Counted from the first letter of the stretch, positions 9,662 through 17,849 are shown. The stretch: DNA of 64,000 nucleotides from JAJPKK01 sp963787675 (GCA_963787675.1 CAWBDV010000003.1:1-64000), one strand, 5' to 3'. A program made the numbers and translations. The notes: generated by a model not told the origin, from the letters alone.

Positions 9662-9689
9662 TTGACATCCATGTCAATCATCGTAGACT
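9662..9689 (+). promoter_or_regulatory. Candidate promoter with inverted-repeat operator
   Basis: TTGACA at 9662-9667 and TAGACT at 9684-9689 are 16 bases apart and could serve as -35 and -10 elements for the operon starting at 9734. The -35 lies inside a perfect inverted repeat, TTGACAT-CC-ATGTCAA (9662-9677). The arm spacing differs from FNR boxes. It is a good candidate operator for the Phd-like domain encoded at 10310. Confidence 0.5.
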
Positions 9690-9733
9690 GTATAACTGTT
9701 ACAATTAGCCGAGTCCACGGTCGGAAGGAACCC

Positions 9734-9907
9734 ATGAGCCAACAGTCCAAAATCGACGAGCTGGAACGACTCCTCAACAGCGAGGAGGACACCCCGATTC
9801 AGATTCTGCCGAACGGCGAAATCCGGCAGCTCGGTCAGGCCACAGCGGCCGACCTCGGCAACAAGAAGCCGCTGACCATGAAAGAGAATCTCGGCGGCGA
9901 ATATTGA
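9734..9907 (+). CDS. 57-aa protein, candidate ubiquitin-like modifier or substrate
   Basis: Starts at ATG 9734 after GGAAGGAA. The protein has a charged helical N-terminus (KIDELERLLNSEE), a central PIQILPNGEIRQLG strand-like part and ends KENLGGEY. A Gly-Gly close to the C-terminus followed by two residues is what a modifier needing trimming by a JAB peptidase would look like. At 57 residues, however, it is shorter than normal beta-grasp domains. It is the first gene of the E2/E1/JAB operon and ends eight bases before the next start. Its function is inference. Confidence 0.65.
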   Translation: MSQQSKIDELERLLNSEEDTPIQILPNGEIRQLGQATAADLGNKKPLTMKENLGGEY

Positions 9908-9915
9908 GGTCCACG

Positions 9916-10299
9916 ATGGATATGATCCGCATCCAACGCGAATTCGCCGACGCGCAGAGGACCTTCGCGCTGGTCGAGCTGCGCCCGACGACCGACGGCA
10001 AGGTCTATGCGCGCACCGCGTTGCAGACCACGGCCGATCACAACTACGTCCTCTCGATCAAATTCCCCGACACGTACCCGTATGAGATGCCGCGTGTCTT
10101 CATCGATGCGCCGACGATCACCTCCTACGCTCCGCACCGCTATCAAGCCGGCAACATTTGCTACCTGCACCCGACGATGTGGAATCCCGGCACGCACAAC
10201 CTGACCTTTGTCATCGGGCGCGCGGCGAAGTGGCTCAACAAATACGAAGTCTGGCGCACCAACGGTGGCAAATGGCCGGGCGCTGGTATCGACCATTGA
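9916..10299 (+). CDS. E2-like (ubiquitin-conjugating fold) protein with candidate catalytic Cys
   Basis: 127 aa from ATG 9916, with GAGG six bases upstream (TTG 9904 is an alternative). The core reads like a bacterial UBC fold: YVLSIKFPDTYPYEMPRVFI (the strand plus Pro-x-x-x-Pro segment), then HRYQAGNICYLHP with Cys82 at the E2 active-site position. A C-terminal helix contains KWLNKYEVWRTNGGKWPG. E2 enzymes accept an activated modifier from an E1 as a thioester. The next gene is a homologue without this Cys. Confidence 0.75.
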   Translation: MDMIRIQREFADAQRTFALVELRPTTDGKVYARTALQTTADHNYVLSIKFPDTYPYEMPRVFIDAPTITSYAPHRYQAGNICYLHPTMWNPGTHNLTFVIGRAAKWLNKYEVWRTNGGKWPGAGIDH

Positions 10300-10309
10300 G
10301 GGGCGGATT

Positions 10310-10843
10310 TTGAAAGTCGATTTCAAGACCTTGAAGATGATGGAGCTGCGAAGCTCGCCGGGCGAAGTTCTTGACCGCGTCGCGCGCGACGGCGAGGTTT
10401 TCATCATCGAGAGGAATGGTCAGCCCAAAGCCTGTCTCGTCCCTGTTTCCTTCTTGCTCCCGGACATATCGCCCGACCGCATCGCCAAGGAGCTGAGCAA
10501 GCTCGACGGCAAGAACGAGAACTACAAGCTCACCATCAACGACAACAAAGAACTGGAAATCAGCTGCCTCGAGACCGCCGGCGGCGACAACGTCATCATC
10601 AGCATCGTTCTGCCCCACGGCTATCCGAACGCGGCGCCGCGGATTTATGCCGCGCAGGTCGCGTCCAATGCGCCGAAGCGGTGGCCGGACGGTTCGCTAT
10701 CGATCTTCGGCGCGACGGCGGCGTGGAACGTCAAGACGCATGACGTCTCACACGCGCTGAGCCTGGCGAGGGCCTGGCTCAAGCACTACGCCAAATGGCG
10801 CAAGACCGGCGAATGGCCCGAAAGGACGAATCACCATGAATGA
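10310..10843 (+). CDS. Phd/YefM-like domain fused to a Cys-less E2-like domain
   Basis: 177 aa from TTG 10310, chosen because GAGGGGCGGA precedes it; ATG 10337 is an alternative. Residues about 1-48 match the Phd/YefM antitoxin N-terminus (SSPGEVLDRVARDGEVFIIE, then NGQPKACLVPVS), which normally binds DNA. Residues about 60-177 repeat the E2-like pattern of the preceding gene: VIISIVLPHGYPNAAPRIY and AWLKHYAKWRKTGEWPE. At the Cys position the sequence is GSLSIF, so Ser131 replaces it. This resembles a UEV-type pseudo-E2. Possible roles are E2 partner and operon autoregulator, both inferred. Confidence 0.75.
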   Translation: MKVDFKTLKMMELRSSPGEVLDRVARDGEVFIIERNGQPKACLVPVSFLLPDISPDRIAKELSKLDGKNENYKLTINDNKELEISCLETAGGDNVIISIVLPHGYPNAAPRIYAAQVASNAPKRWPDGSLSIFGATAAWNVKTHDVSHALSLARAWLKHYAKWRKTGEWPERTNHHE

Positions 10844-11690
10844 TCGCACGTTCGAGCGCATCGAATCGCTCTTCGACATCGCGTCGTTCGCTAACGCGAG
10901 GGTCCTGGTGGCCGGATGCGGTTCGGGCGGCGCCAGCGTCGCCCTTCAGCTCGTCATGTCCGGCATCCGCAATTTTACGCTCATCGACAACGACATCCTC
11001 GGACCCGAGAACGTCATCCGGCATGTCTGCGGCCGGCGCTACATCGGGCAAAAGAAGGTCGATGCCGTCGCCGACGTGCTGCTCGACCGCAATCCCAAGG
11101 CCAACATCACGAAGATCGACGCCGACATCATGAGCCATCCGGGTCTCGCGTCGGAGATCGCCATGGCCGACGTGGTGGTGCTCGCCACCGACAACGAGCC
11201 GTCGCGCTATGCAGTCAACGATCTGTGCGTCCGCAACCAGGTCCCCTTTGTCGTCGGCCGCGTCTTCACGAGGGGCATCGGCGGCGAAGTGTTCGCCTAT
11301 CGGCCGCCCGACGGCGCCTGCCTCGCCTGCCTCGAAGCCAAATTGGAGCGCACACAGTTCCGCGAGGGCATCCGCGAAATCGATCTGGTCTCCGAGGAAG
11401 AACGCGAAAAGGTTTATGGGTTAGAGATCGCCGAGATCAAGGATTCCCCCGGCCTGACCGTCGACATCACCTTCATCACTTCGTTCCACACCCGCTTCGT
11501 CCTCGACGCCATCGCGCGGCGGTTGCCCGAGCGCCCCAAATTCCTGGACCCCATCAACGAAAACTACCTCGTCTGGGGCAACCGGCCCGTCCATCCCTTC
11601 AACAAGCATTTTCAGCTGCAACGGATCGAGTTCAGCCCGCAGGAGCAATGCGCGGTCTGCGCGGCAAGGAGCCTCGCCCATGCTGTTTAG
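10836..11690 (+). CDS. E1-like ThiF-family adenylyltransferase
   Basis: 284 aa. The nucleotide-binding core is clear: VLVAGCGSGGASVA (Gly-rich loop, residues 27-32), LIDNDIL with Asp51 and Asp53, NVIRH with Arg62, Lys74, and ATDNEPSR with Asp119. Two Cys-x-x-Cys pairs (162/165 and 272/275) probably hold a structural zinc, as in MoeB/UBA enzymes. No separate catalytic-Cys domain is obvious. It should adenylate the C-terminus of a modifier. It overlaps the upstream gene by 8 bases and the downstream gene by 11, which indicates tight co-translation. Confidence 0.88.
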   Translation: MNDRTFERIESLFDIASFANARVLVAGCGSGGASVALQLVMSGIRNFTLIDNDILGPENVIRHVCGRRYIGQKKVDAVADVLLDRNPKANITKIDADIMSHPGLASEIAMADVVVLATDNEPSRYAVNDLCVRNQVPFVVGRVFTRGIGGEVFAYRPPDGACLACLEAKLERTQFREGIREIDLVSEEEREKVYGLEIAEIKDSPGLTVDITFITSFHTRFVLDAIARRLPERPKFLDPINENYLVWGNRPVHPFNKHFQLQRIEFSPQEQCAVCAARSLAHAV

Positions 11691-12585
11691 ATCGAAAAAG
11701 CCGACCTTTTCGATTACGCTCGCGCGCGGCGCGGTCGACTCCATCTTCGACGAATGCGACAAGTACGACGCCGACGAAACCGGCGGCCGGTTGCTCGGCA
11801 CCTATCGCCATCAGGGCGGCCACTACGACGTCGAGGTCAAGGGTGTTCTGGAGCCTGGGCCGAACGCGCAGCGGTCACCGACCTACTTCCTGCAGGACGG
11901 CGAACACCAAGAGCGGCTGTTCCGCGCGATCGAGACAAGCCACCCCGATATCGAGCATCTCGGCAACTGGCACACGCACCACGTTAATGGTCTTCCGACG
12001 CTGAGCGGCGGCGACAAGGAGACCTACTTCAAGACCGTCAACCACGCGAAGCACAACATCGACTTCTTCTACGCGCTACTCGTCGTGAGCAAGAATCGCG
12101 CCGGAAATCCGCGCTATGCGATCAAGCATTTCATCTTCCGCCGCGGTGACGAGGCGATTTACGAGATTCCGGCAAGTGCGGTGCGGCTCGTCGATGCCCC
12201 GCCGCTCAGGCCCGGCAAGATTGCCGAGCCGCAGGACGCGCCGCCTGAGGATGGGCCGGGCGCCGCGAACCCCGAGCGTGCCAAGGATCACGAGTTTTTC
12301 GCCGAGTTCTATCCCGGCTTGAAGGCGCTGCTCGCGAAAAACATAGGCGCCCCCTACTGGAAGGGACCGTTGCCGCTAGTTGACGGCTCGCGCACCGAGG
12401 TGGTCGCGATGGAGGATCCCGACGACAAGGCGCGGTCCTATTCGATCGCCAGCTCTTCCAAGAATCCGGCGATCGCCGACATCCTCGAACAGTATAAGCG
12501 GCGCAAATTCCGCTCGGCGCGGCACGCCGTACTACACCTCGAACGCGACCTTAATCAGGCGCTTTACCGGGGCAAGAAGGCGTAG
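11680..12585 (+). CDS. JAB/JAMM-family metallo-isopeptidase with C-terminal extension
   Basis: 301 aa. The N-terminal half has the JAMM zinc site: Glu33 in DETGGRLLG, His98 and His100 in GNWHTHH, and Ser109 and Asp112 in TLSGGD. Such enzymes remove ubiquitin-like modifiers or trim their C-termini. Residues 180-301 form an unrecognised extension with an FFAEFYPGLKALL helix and a basic tail. It lies between the E1-like and MBL genes. The JAMM residues are complete, so it should be active. Confidence 0.88.
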   Translation: MLFRSKKPTFSITLARGAVDSIFDECDKYDADETGGRLLGTYRHQGGHYDVEVKGVLEPGPNAQRSPTYFLQDGEHQERLFRAIETSHPDIEHLGNWHTHHVNGLPTLSGGDKETYFKTVNHAKHNIDFFYALLVVSKNRAGNPRYAIKHFIFRRGDEAIYEIPASAVRLVDAPPLRPGKIAEPQDAPPEDGPGAANPERAKDHEFFAEFYPGLKALLAKNIGAPYWKGPLPLVDGSRTEVVAMEDPDDKARSYSIASSSKNPAIADILEQYKRRKFRSARHAVLHLERDLNQALYRGKKA

Positions 12586-12591
12586 GGGATC

Positions 12592-13446
12592 ATGAACATC
12601 GTCACCGTGAATGTCGGACAGGGCGCCCTCGCAATTGTGCGGCACCAGAAAGAGGCCATCATCGTCGATTGCCGCGTCCCGCCGTCGGACGACCGCACGG
12701 TGGCCTACGTCAAAGAGATGCTGGCGCTGTCCCTCAAGGACCATTGCGTTAAGGGCGTGATCCTGACCGGCTTCGACAGCGATCACAGCGAGGTCGTCGG
12801 GGCCTCGATCGTGCTGCGCAAGTACCGGCCCGATTGGATCATGTATCCCAAATATTACAAGGACAGCGACGAAGCCAAACGGGTCTTTACCCTCATCAAC
12901 GACGAAGTGAAGACGCGGCGTATGTCGAGCAGCCCGCTCGAAAAGATATCGGTCCGTGTTGATCAGCTTGCGAGCCGCAGGCTTCCCGGCCTCTCGGACA
13001 AGTTCGATTTCGAGCTGTTCTCGCCACACATCGAGGACATGGACTCGTCGAACAATTGTAGCATCGTGCTCAAGCTCACGGGCCGCGGACCGGGCGGCTT
13101 CTCCTATCTGATCACGGGCGACACCGAGAATCCGCGCTGGGAGAAAATCAACAAGCTGTTTGGCGCCGCGCTGAAATCGCACGTGCTCGCGGCGCCCCAT
13201 CACGGATCGAAGAACGCGACGCACCCGGCGTCGCTGGTCAACATCGACCCGCACACGGTGTTGATCAGTGCCGGCGTGGACAGCCAGTATGGGCATCCGC
13301 ATCCCCTGGCCCGCCGGGTCTATGAAAAGGTGGCACGGCACGTCTTTTCGACCAACGATGAGGGGGGCGTTTCGCTCCTTACGCAACCCGGCGCCGCCGA
13401 AATCACGACGACCCTAATCCGCCCGCGCAATGTCCAAGCGGCCTAA
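12592..13446 (+). CDS. ComEC-like metallo-beta-lactamase-fold protein
   Basis: 284 aa. The MBL fold is indicated by VNVGQGA, ITGDTE, LAAPHHGSKNA and SAGVDSQYGHPHP, as in ComEC/Rec2-type hydrolases. The first metal motif (His-x-His-x-Asp-His) reads GFDSDH, so both leading His are missing while Asp64 and His65 remain. It may bind one metal or have altered activity. It starts six bases after the JAB gene, in the same operon. MBL proteins are known companions of some predicted bacterial E1/E2/JAB operons. Substrate unknown. Confidence 0.8.
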   Translation: MNIVTVNVGQGALAIVRHQKEAIIVDCRVPPSDDRTVAYVKEMLALSLKDHCVKGVILTGFDSDHSEVVGASIVLRKYRPDWIMYPKYYKDSDEAKRVFTLINDEVKTRRMSSSPLEKISVRVDQLASRRLPGLSDKFDFELFSPHIEDMDSSNNCSIVLKLTGRGPGGFSYLITGDTENPRWEKINKLFGAALKSHVLAAPHHGSKNATHPASLVNIDPHTVLISAGVDSQYGHPHPLARRVYEKVARHVFSTNDEGGVSLLTQPGAAEITTTLIRPRNVQAA

Positions 13447-13464
13447 GCGGGGGTGCGGGCGCGC

Positions 13465-13887
13465 ATGAGCGACGCCGCCGCCCCGAAAATCGGCTTGGCT
13501 CTGTCGGGCGGAGGCTCCCGCGCGATCGCGTTCCATCTTGGCTGCCTGCGCGCCCTCACCCTCGCGCATGAGACCACCCACTGGACGCGGCATCCCTCGC
13601 GGCTCGACCGCGATTTCGGGCGCAAGCGCTTCGGCGATGAAGGCTACGCGATGGAGGAGCTTGTCGCCGAGCTTGGTTCGGCCTTCCTGTCCGCCGATCT
13701 CGACCTCACGCCGGAGGTTCGCGCCGATCACGCCGCCTATATCGCATCATGGATCAAGGTGCTGAAAGACGACAAGCGCGCGATCTTCACCGCTGCGTCC
13801 CATGCGCAGCGCGCGGCGGATTTCCTGCACGGCTTGCAGAAGCCGGCGTCGGACACGCAGTCCCTCGCGACGGCGAACGCCGCGTGA
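13465..13887 (+). pseudogene. Patatin-like phospholipase N-terminus fused to ArdC C-terminus
   Basis: From ATG 13465 the first 33 residues are a patatin start: PKIGLALSGGGSRAIAFHLG, the Gly-rich oxyanion-hole region. At about 13563 the reading frame jumps into the C-terminal zincin part of an ArdC-type antirestriction protein (LAHETTHWT with HExxH, then MEELVAELGSAFL, IASWIKVLKDDKRAIF). The patatin nucleophile elbow and catalytic Asp are gone. The gene starts 18 nt after the MBL stop, so the original patatin was probably the last gene of the operon and perhaps its effector. The ORF is open but chimeric. Confidence 0.75.
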
Positions 13888-13894
13888 GGGCGTC

Positions 13895-14101
13895 ATGTCG
13901 AAACCCGACACCCTCATCGTCGACGGCCATGCTTTCAGCTGGCAACGCCTCTGCGAGTTGCGAAGGCAACAGCTTGAGGCGTGGAAAGCCGCCCACGCGG
14001 TGCAGCCTGCGCTGTTCGAATTGAAGGACGATTGCCGTCCGGAGGCCGAGCGCACGGCCGCTAAGCGCTATCAAGAACCCACGTTGTTTGCAGACAAGTG
14101 A
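13895..14101 (+). CDS. Small conserved ArdC-associated protein
   Basis: 68 aa. It starts eight bases after the ArdC-derived reading frame and ends RYQEPTLFADK. The C-terminal pattern (LFELKDDCRPEAERTAAKRYQEPTLF) recurs as fragments at about 15245 and 38870, so it belongs to a cassette that was copied several times in the island. No known function. This copy appears complete. Confidence 0.6.
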   Translation: MSKPDTLIVDGHAFSWQRLCELRRQQLEAWKAAHAVQPALFELKDDCRPEAERTAAKRYQEPTLFADK

Positions 14102-14250
14102 CCCATCAATTCGTTTGTGCTTTTCCTAGGAACGATTTCGGCGCAGATTGAGTGTTATTATCTCCACGCGGCCTTACGATAGCTCAAGCTCCTGTCTTTT
14201 GTTGCCATAGGCAGTGCAGCACCTCCGGAACCTCATGCGAGACGCCCCAA

Positions 14251-15232
14251 ATGACGAAAATACTTTTGCTTGGAGCTGGGTTCAGTAACAACTGGGGCGG
14301 CCCACTAGCCATCCAGATGTTCAATTGGCTGTTGGCGCGATCCGAAATCTCCGGTGACAGACACCTGAAACAATGCCTCTGGGATCATCAAAAGGCGGGT
14401 GGCTTCGAAAATGCTCTAGCCCAAATACAAAATGAATTTCGCATGTCGCCAAATACCGAGAACAAGGAGCGGCTCGATCGTTTCCAGATGGCGATAAGTA
14501 ACATATTTGCGGATATGGAGAGAGGCTTCGCTTGTCGTGCGACGTGGGAGTTTCTTGCTAACACGGAGGATCGAACGAGGTCATTGCTGCACTTCCTTGT
14601 CAAGTTCGACGCAATTTTCACCTTAAATCAGGACCTGCTGTTTGAACAATTCTACCTCGACCCCATCGGAGGAGTGACCGCCGCTTCGGGCCAGCGGTGG
14701 AACGCTGCCGCCATCCGCGGCATGCGGGAATTGCGTGACCACTCATCTCCCTACGATCCAGCGCGGTCGCGCTGGGTACCGGAACCGAGTGAGTTCAATG
14801 TGCCACCACGAATTCAGCCTTATTTCAAGCTACACGGCTCACACCGTTGGGATGACGGCACGGGCGATCGGCTGATGGTGATGGGAGCAAGCAAGAGCCT
14901 CACTACTAAGTCCCATCCTGTACTGAACTGGTACTTTCAGGAGTTCGAGCGCAATTTAAGAACTCGGCGCCACGCGCCTTATGGTGATCGGTTACGGATT
15001 CAACGATCACCACATAACCGACGCGCTGATGGACGCGATACCACGTGGTCTTCAGATGTTCATCATCGATCCGCTTGGGGCTAATGTGGCGAATCCCGAC
15101 AGGGACCTGCCGTTGCGCAGAGTCAATCCGTTCCAGGACGTGATTTGCGGGGTCTCACAATTACGGCTGACGGAGACCTTCGGCAGCAACGCAGTCGAGC
15201 ACTCAATGGTGATGCGATTTTTCGAAGGGTGA
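14251..15232 (+). pseudogene. SIR2-like (SIR2_2-type) protein, frameshifted
   Basis: From ATG 14251 it reads TKILLLGAGFSNNWGG (NAD-binding Gly-rich loop), ends its first frame at 15084 as nonsense, and contains TLNQDLLFEQ and YFKLHGSHRW (candidate catalytic His). The true C-terminus lies in another frame: ELGATRLMVIGYGFNDHHI runs to a stop at 15232. The shift is near 14957-14962 and a two-base deletion would explain it. SIR2-like domains act as NAD-depleting effectors in many phage-defence systems. As it stands the gene is probably inactive. Confidence 0.75.
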
Positions 15233-15237
15233 ACCCA

Positions 15238-15330
15238 GATGTCATCGTCGAATTGAAGGAGGATTCCCGCCCGGCGGCCGAACGCACCGCCGCCGGGCGG
15301 TATCAGGAGCCAACTCTTTTCAGCCTCGTC
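15238..15330 (+). repeat. Fragment of the ArdC-associated small gene
   Basis: Contains only the 3' end of a homologue of the gene at 13895 (VELKEDSRPAAERTAAGRYQ, then EPTLFS). It abuts the 3' end of the minus-strand membrane-protein gene, the same junction seen at 38919-38990. A recombination scar. Confidence 0.6.
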
Positions 15331-15343
15331 ACGGTCCGCACAG

Positions 15344-15736
15344 TCACGCGGTGAAACCCGCGAAGGTCAGGTAAAGACCGAGGACCAGCCCGGCACCCAT
15401 GAAGATAAAGAAACGCTCTTCGTAGCGTACCGCGTCGAAGAATTTGCTTAACGCATCCTGCGGCAGGGCGAGCAGCACCGCGCCCCGGATCACCATCAGC
15501 CATCCCACGAGAGTGACGACGATCGGCAGCGCGCCCCCGGTCCAAATATTGTGACCGACTACCATGGCGAGACCGGCGGCGAGGCCCAGCATTTCGACGA
15601 ACATCAGGAGCGGCGGGTTCCTGATGAGCGCATTGATGGTTGTGACGGCTCTCTGCTTGTGCATCATCATCGTCGTCGTCAGTATGATGCAGTACAGGCC
15701 GATGAATTTCGCAAGAAAGATCGTGAGCGGCAACAT
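15344..15736 (-). CDS. Four-span membrane protein, copy 1
   Basis: 130 aa from ATG 15736. Four hydrophobic segments are visible (about 4-24, 42-62, 68-90, 108-128), with MMMHKQRAVTTI in the first loop. No family recognised. A near-identical copy lies at 19119-19511 (four substitutions in 130). A downstream fragment of the same gene is at about 38955-38988. It is presumably an inner-membrane protein carried by the ArdC cassette. Confidence 0.7.
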   Translation of the reverse strand: MLPLTIFLAKFIGLYCIILTTTMMMHKQRAVTTINALIRNPPLLMFVEMLGLAAGLAMVVGHNIWTGGALPIVVTLVGWLMVIRGAVLLALPQDALSKFFDAVRYEERFFIFMGAGLVLGLYLTFAGFTA

Positions 15737-16331
15737 GCGCGCCTCCGGGTTCAGATGGTGGGATTGTTGAGATGATACTGCCGCCGCCGACCCGCTGTCG
15801 TCTATGCCGACAAGATCGTGCGCAAGGAGACCGACGTCGGTATTCGCTGTGGTGACCAAGTCTACTTTGTTGCGGCCCGATGATCCGAGGCGGCAAATGC
15901 CTGATTTTATTGACCCGATCGCTTCACCATCGACCGCCAAATCGGCGGTGGCATGCTTGCTGTGAGAGCAGAGAAAGCCTGTTCTCGGGGTGTGACTACC
16001 TCTCCGTTAACGTAACTGGCATCACGTCACGGTGCCGCCTTTCGACCCACTAGGGCCGGGAGGCGGCGGCGAATGAATTGCGCAAGCAATCCATTTGGAT
16101 GTCCAAGCCTCGCGGCTAACTAGGGCTGGCGTATGCGGCCAGTCAGGGAGGCACCTCGGCAGCCTTGATCGTCCGCTGCTGGCCGATCCGGACATGATCG
16201 ACGGAATCAGGAAGGCAGAGAATGACCCGAAGCGGCCAGTCATTGGACGAGGTGGTGCGCCCACGTCCTCGCGTAAACGTCTCCAAGCCCGCTCATCGAC
16301 ACACTGACATCCCGTGGCCGACCAGCAAGCC
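15737..16331. other. Intergenic region, no clear gene
   Basis: About 600 bases between the membrane-protein gene and the kinase gene. A short coding-like stretch on the plus strand (about 15803-15886, VYADKIVRKETDVGIRC) ends in a stop and may be the tail of a lost gene. Nothing else is recognisable. Confidence 0.3.
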
Positions 16332-17849
16332 TCACAAATTGCTTCGTCGATCAGCCATTTCATGGATAAGTGCAATCAGAGCGTCGGGATCGAAGGGCTT
16401 TTGAACGACTTTGAGGTCGGCTACATTCTGCGCTTCGATGTGACGCAGTGATGTATCCCCAGTCATCACGATTGCGGGAACGTCGTAGCCGAGAGTCTCC
16501 CTCAGCCGTGCGACAACCTCCAAACCGTTCTCGTTTGGCATGCGGTAATCAGAAAGAAGAACATCCGGACGAAAGCCATCTGCGATCCGAGCAATCGCAT
16601 CATTGCTGTCAGCTGCGTTTCCAGCCTCAAGCCCGGCAGCGGTAAGCACCATGGATAAAGAGTCCGCCACCGCAAAGTCGTCGTCGATGAACAGCACAGC
16701 GAGCTGTCGCTCACCGTGCATCGGAATGCCTCTCCCTGACGAACTTGCGATCAATATCTCTTGCTGCGCCAGCGGAATATCAACGGAAAACGTCGAGCCT
16801 TTGCCCAAGGTGGACCGGATATGGATCGGATGATTCAAAAGGTTTGCCAGCCGCTTCACTATCGCGAGTCCAAGTCCCAGCCCCTTCTTGATATTGCGCG
16901 CAGGATTATCGTACTGAAAATACTCGTCAAAAATTCGCTCAAGCGCTTCATCCGGAATGCCGATGCCGGTGTCCACAACGGAAACGCGCACGGCATCGCC
17001 GATAGTCTGGGCGCGAATGGTAACCCTGCCCGCTGGAGTGTATCGGATCGCGTTGGAGGCCAGGTTCTCCACGATCCTTTCAAGCAACGATGGATCGCTG
17101 TTCACCAAGATATTCGTTTCTTGGGAGTCAAACTCCAAGTTTTTCTGTTCGGCGAGCGGGCGAAGGTCAACGGCGATCCGGTCAAGGATTGAAGACAGAG
17201 CGAAATCGCTGCGCTTGGGCGTCACTGCTCCGCTGTCGAGCATTGAGATATCGAGCAATGCGTCGAGGATACTGCTCATGACCTGCAACGGTGCTCGCAT
17301 CTTCGCGCAAAGTCCCTGCTGGTCAGGCGTCTCCGCTTGCTTGCTCAGCAAGGAGAGATAGAGCGCGGCCGCTTGTAGAGGTTGCCGCAGATCATGGCTT
17401 GCAGCCGCAAGGAAACGTGACTTGACGGCGTTAGCGCGATCCGCTTCGGAAGCGGCTGCGCGTAATTGTGCGACCATTTTATGCCGCTCACCGACATCGC
17501 GGACGGCGCAGGTGACATAGATGTTCGATTCATCTCTGAGCGGACTCAGGCTGATCTCGACAGGAAATTCGCTTCCATCCTTACGTTGGGCGTACAGCTG
17601 AAGGCCTACGCCCATCGGACGTGGCGCCGGCGCTGTGAAATAAGTGCTGAAAAGAGTTGTGTGACCCGTTTGGAACCGCTCTGGCATCAATGATTCGACC
17701 GGCCGACCGAGAAGTTCGCGTGGCTCGTAGCCAAAGACGGGTGTTACTTGCGCGGAAGCGAAAATGATTGATCCCATCCTATCGACAATGAGGGTCGGGT
17801 CAGGTGCGCTCGCTAGGAAATAATTCAGCCGTTCATCCAGCTCAAACAT
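16332..17849 (-). CDS. Hybrid sensor histidine kinase with PAS and receiver domains
   Basis: 505 aa, with no transmembrane segment, so cytoplasmic. PAS domain at about 5-120 (ERLNYFLASAPDPTLIVDR). HisKA with FLAAASHDLRQPLQAA (phospho-acceptor His). HATPase_c with ENLASNAIRYTP, VDTGIGIPDEALERIFDEYF and GLGLGLAIVKRL. A C-terminal receiver has VLFIDDDFAV and LLSDYRMP (phospho-acceptor Asp). It is a PAS-sensing hybrid kinase; the signal is unknown and no partner regulator is adjacent. It lies between the two copies of the membrane-protein gene. Confidence 0.92.
   Translation of the reverse strand: MFELDERLNYFLASAPDPTLIVDRMGSIIFASAQVTPVFGYEPRELLGRPVESLMPERFQTGHTTLFSTYFTAPAPRPMGVGLQLYAQRKDGSEFPVEISLSPLRDESNIYVTCAVRDVGERHKMVAQLRAAASEADRANAVKSRFLAAASHDLRQPLQAAALYLSLLSKQAETPDQQGLCAKMRAPLQVMSSILDALLDISMLDSGAVTPKRSDFALSSILDRIAVDLRPLAEQKNLEFDSQETNILVNSDPSLLERIVENLASNAIRYTPAGRVTIRAQTIGDAVRVSVVDTGIGIPDEALERIFDEYFQYDNPARNIKKGLGLGLAIVKRLANLLNHPIHIRSTLGKGSTFSVDIPLAQQEILIASSSGRGIPMHGERQLAVLFIDDDFAVADSLSMVLTAAGLEAGNAADSNDAIARIADGFRPDVLLSDYRMPNENGLEVVARLRETLGYDVPAIVMTGDTSLRHIEAQNVADLKVVQKPFDPDALIALIHEMADRRSNL

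Noticed and set aside
9662..9677. FNR/FixK box upstream of the conjugation operon
   Set aside because: The TTGAC and GTCAA arms are six bases apart, not four, so it is treated as a different operator.
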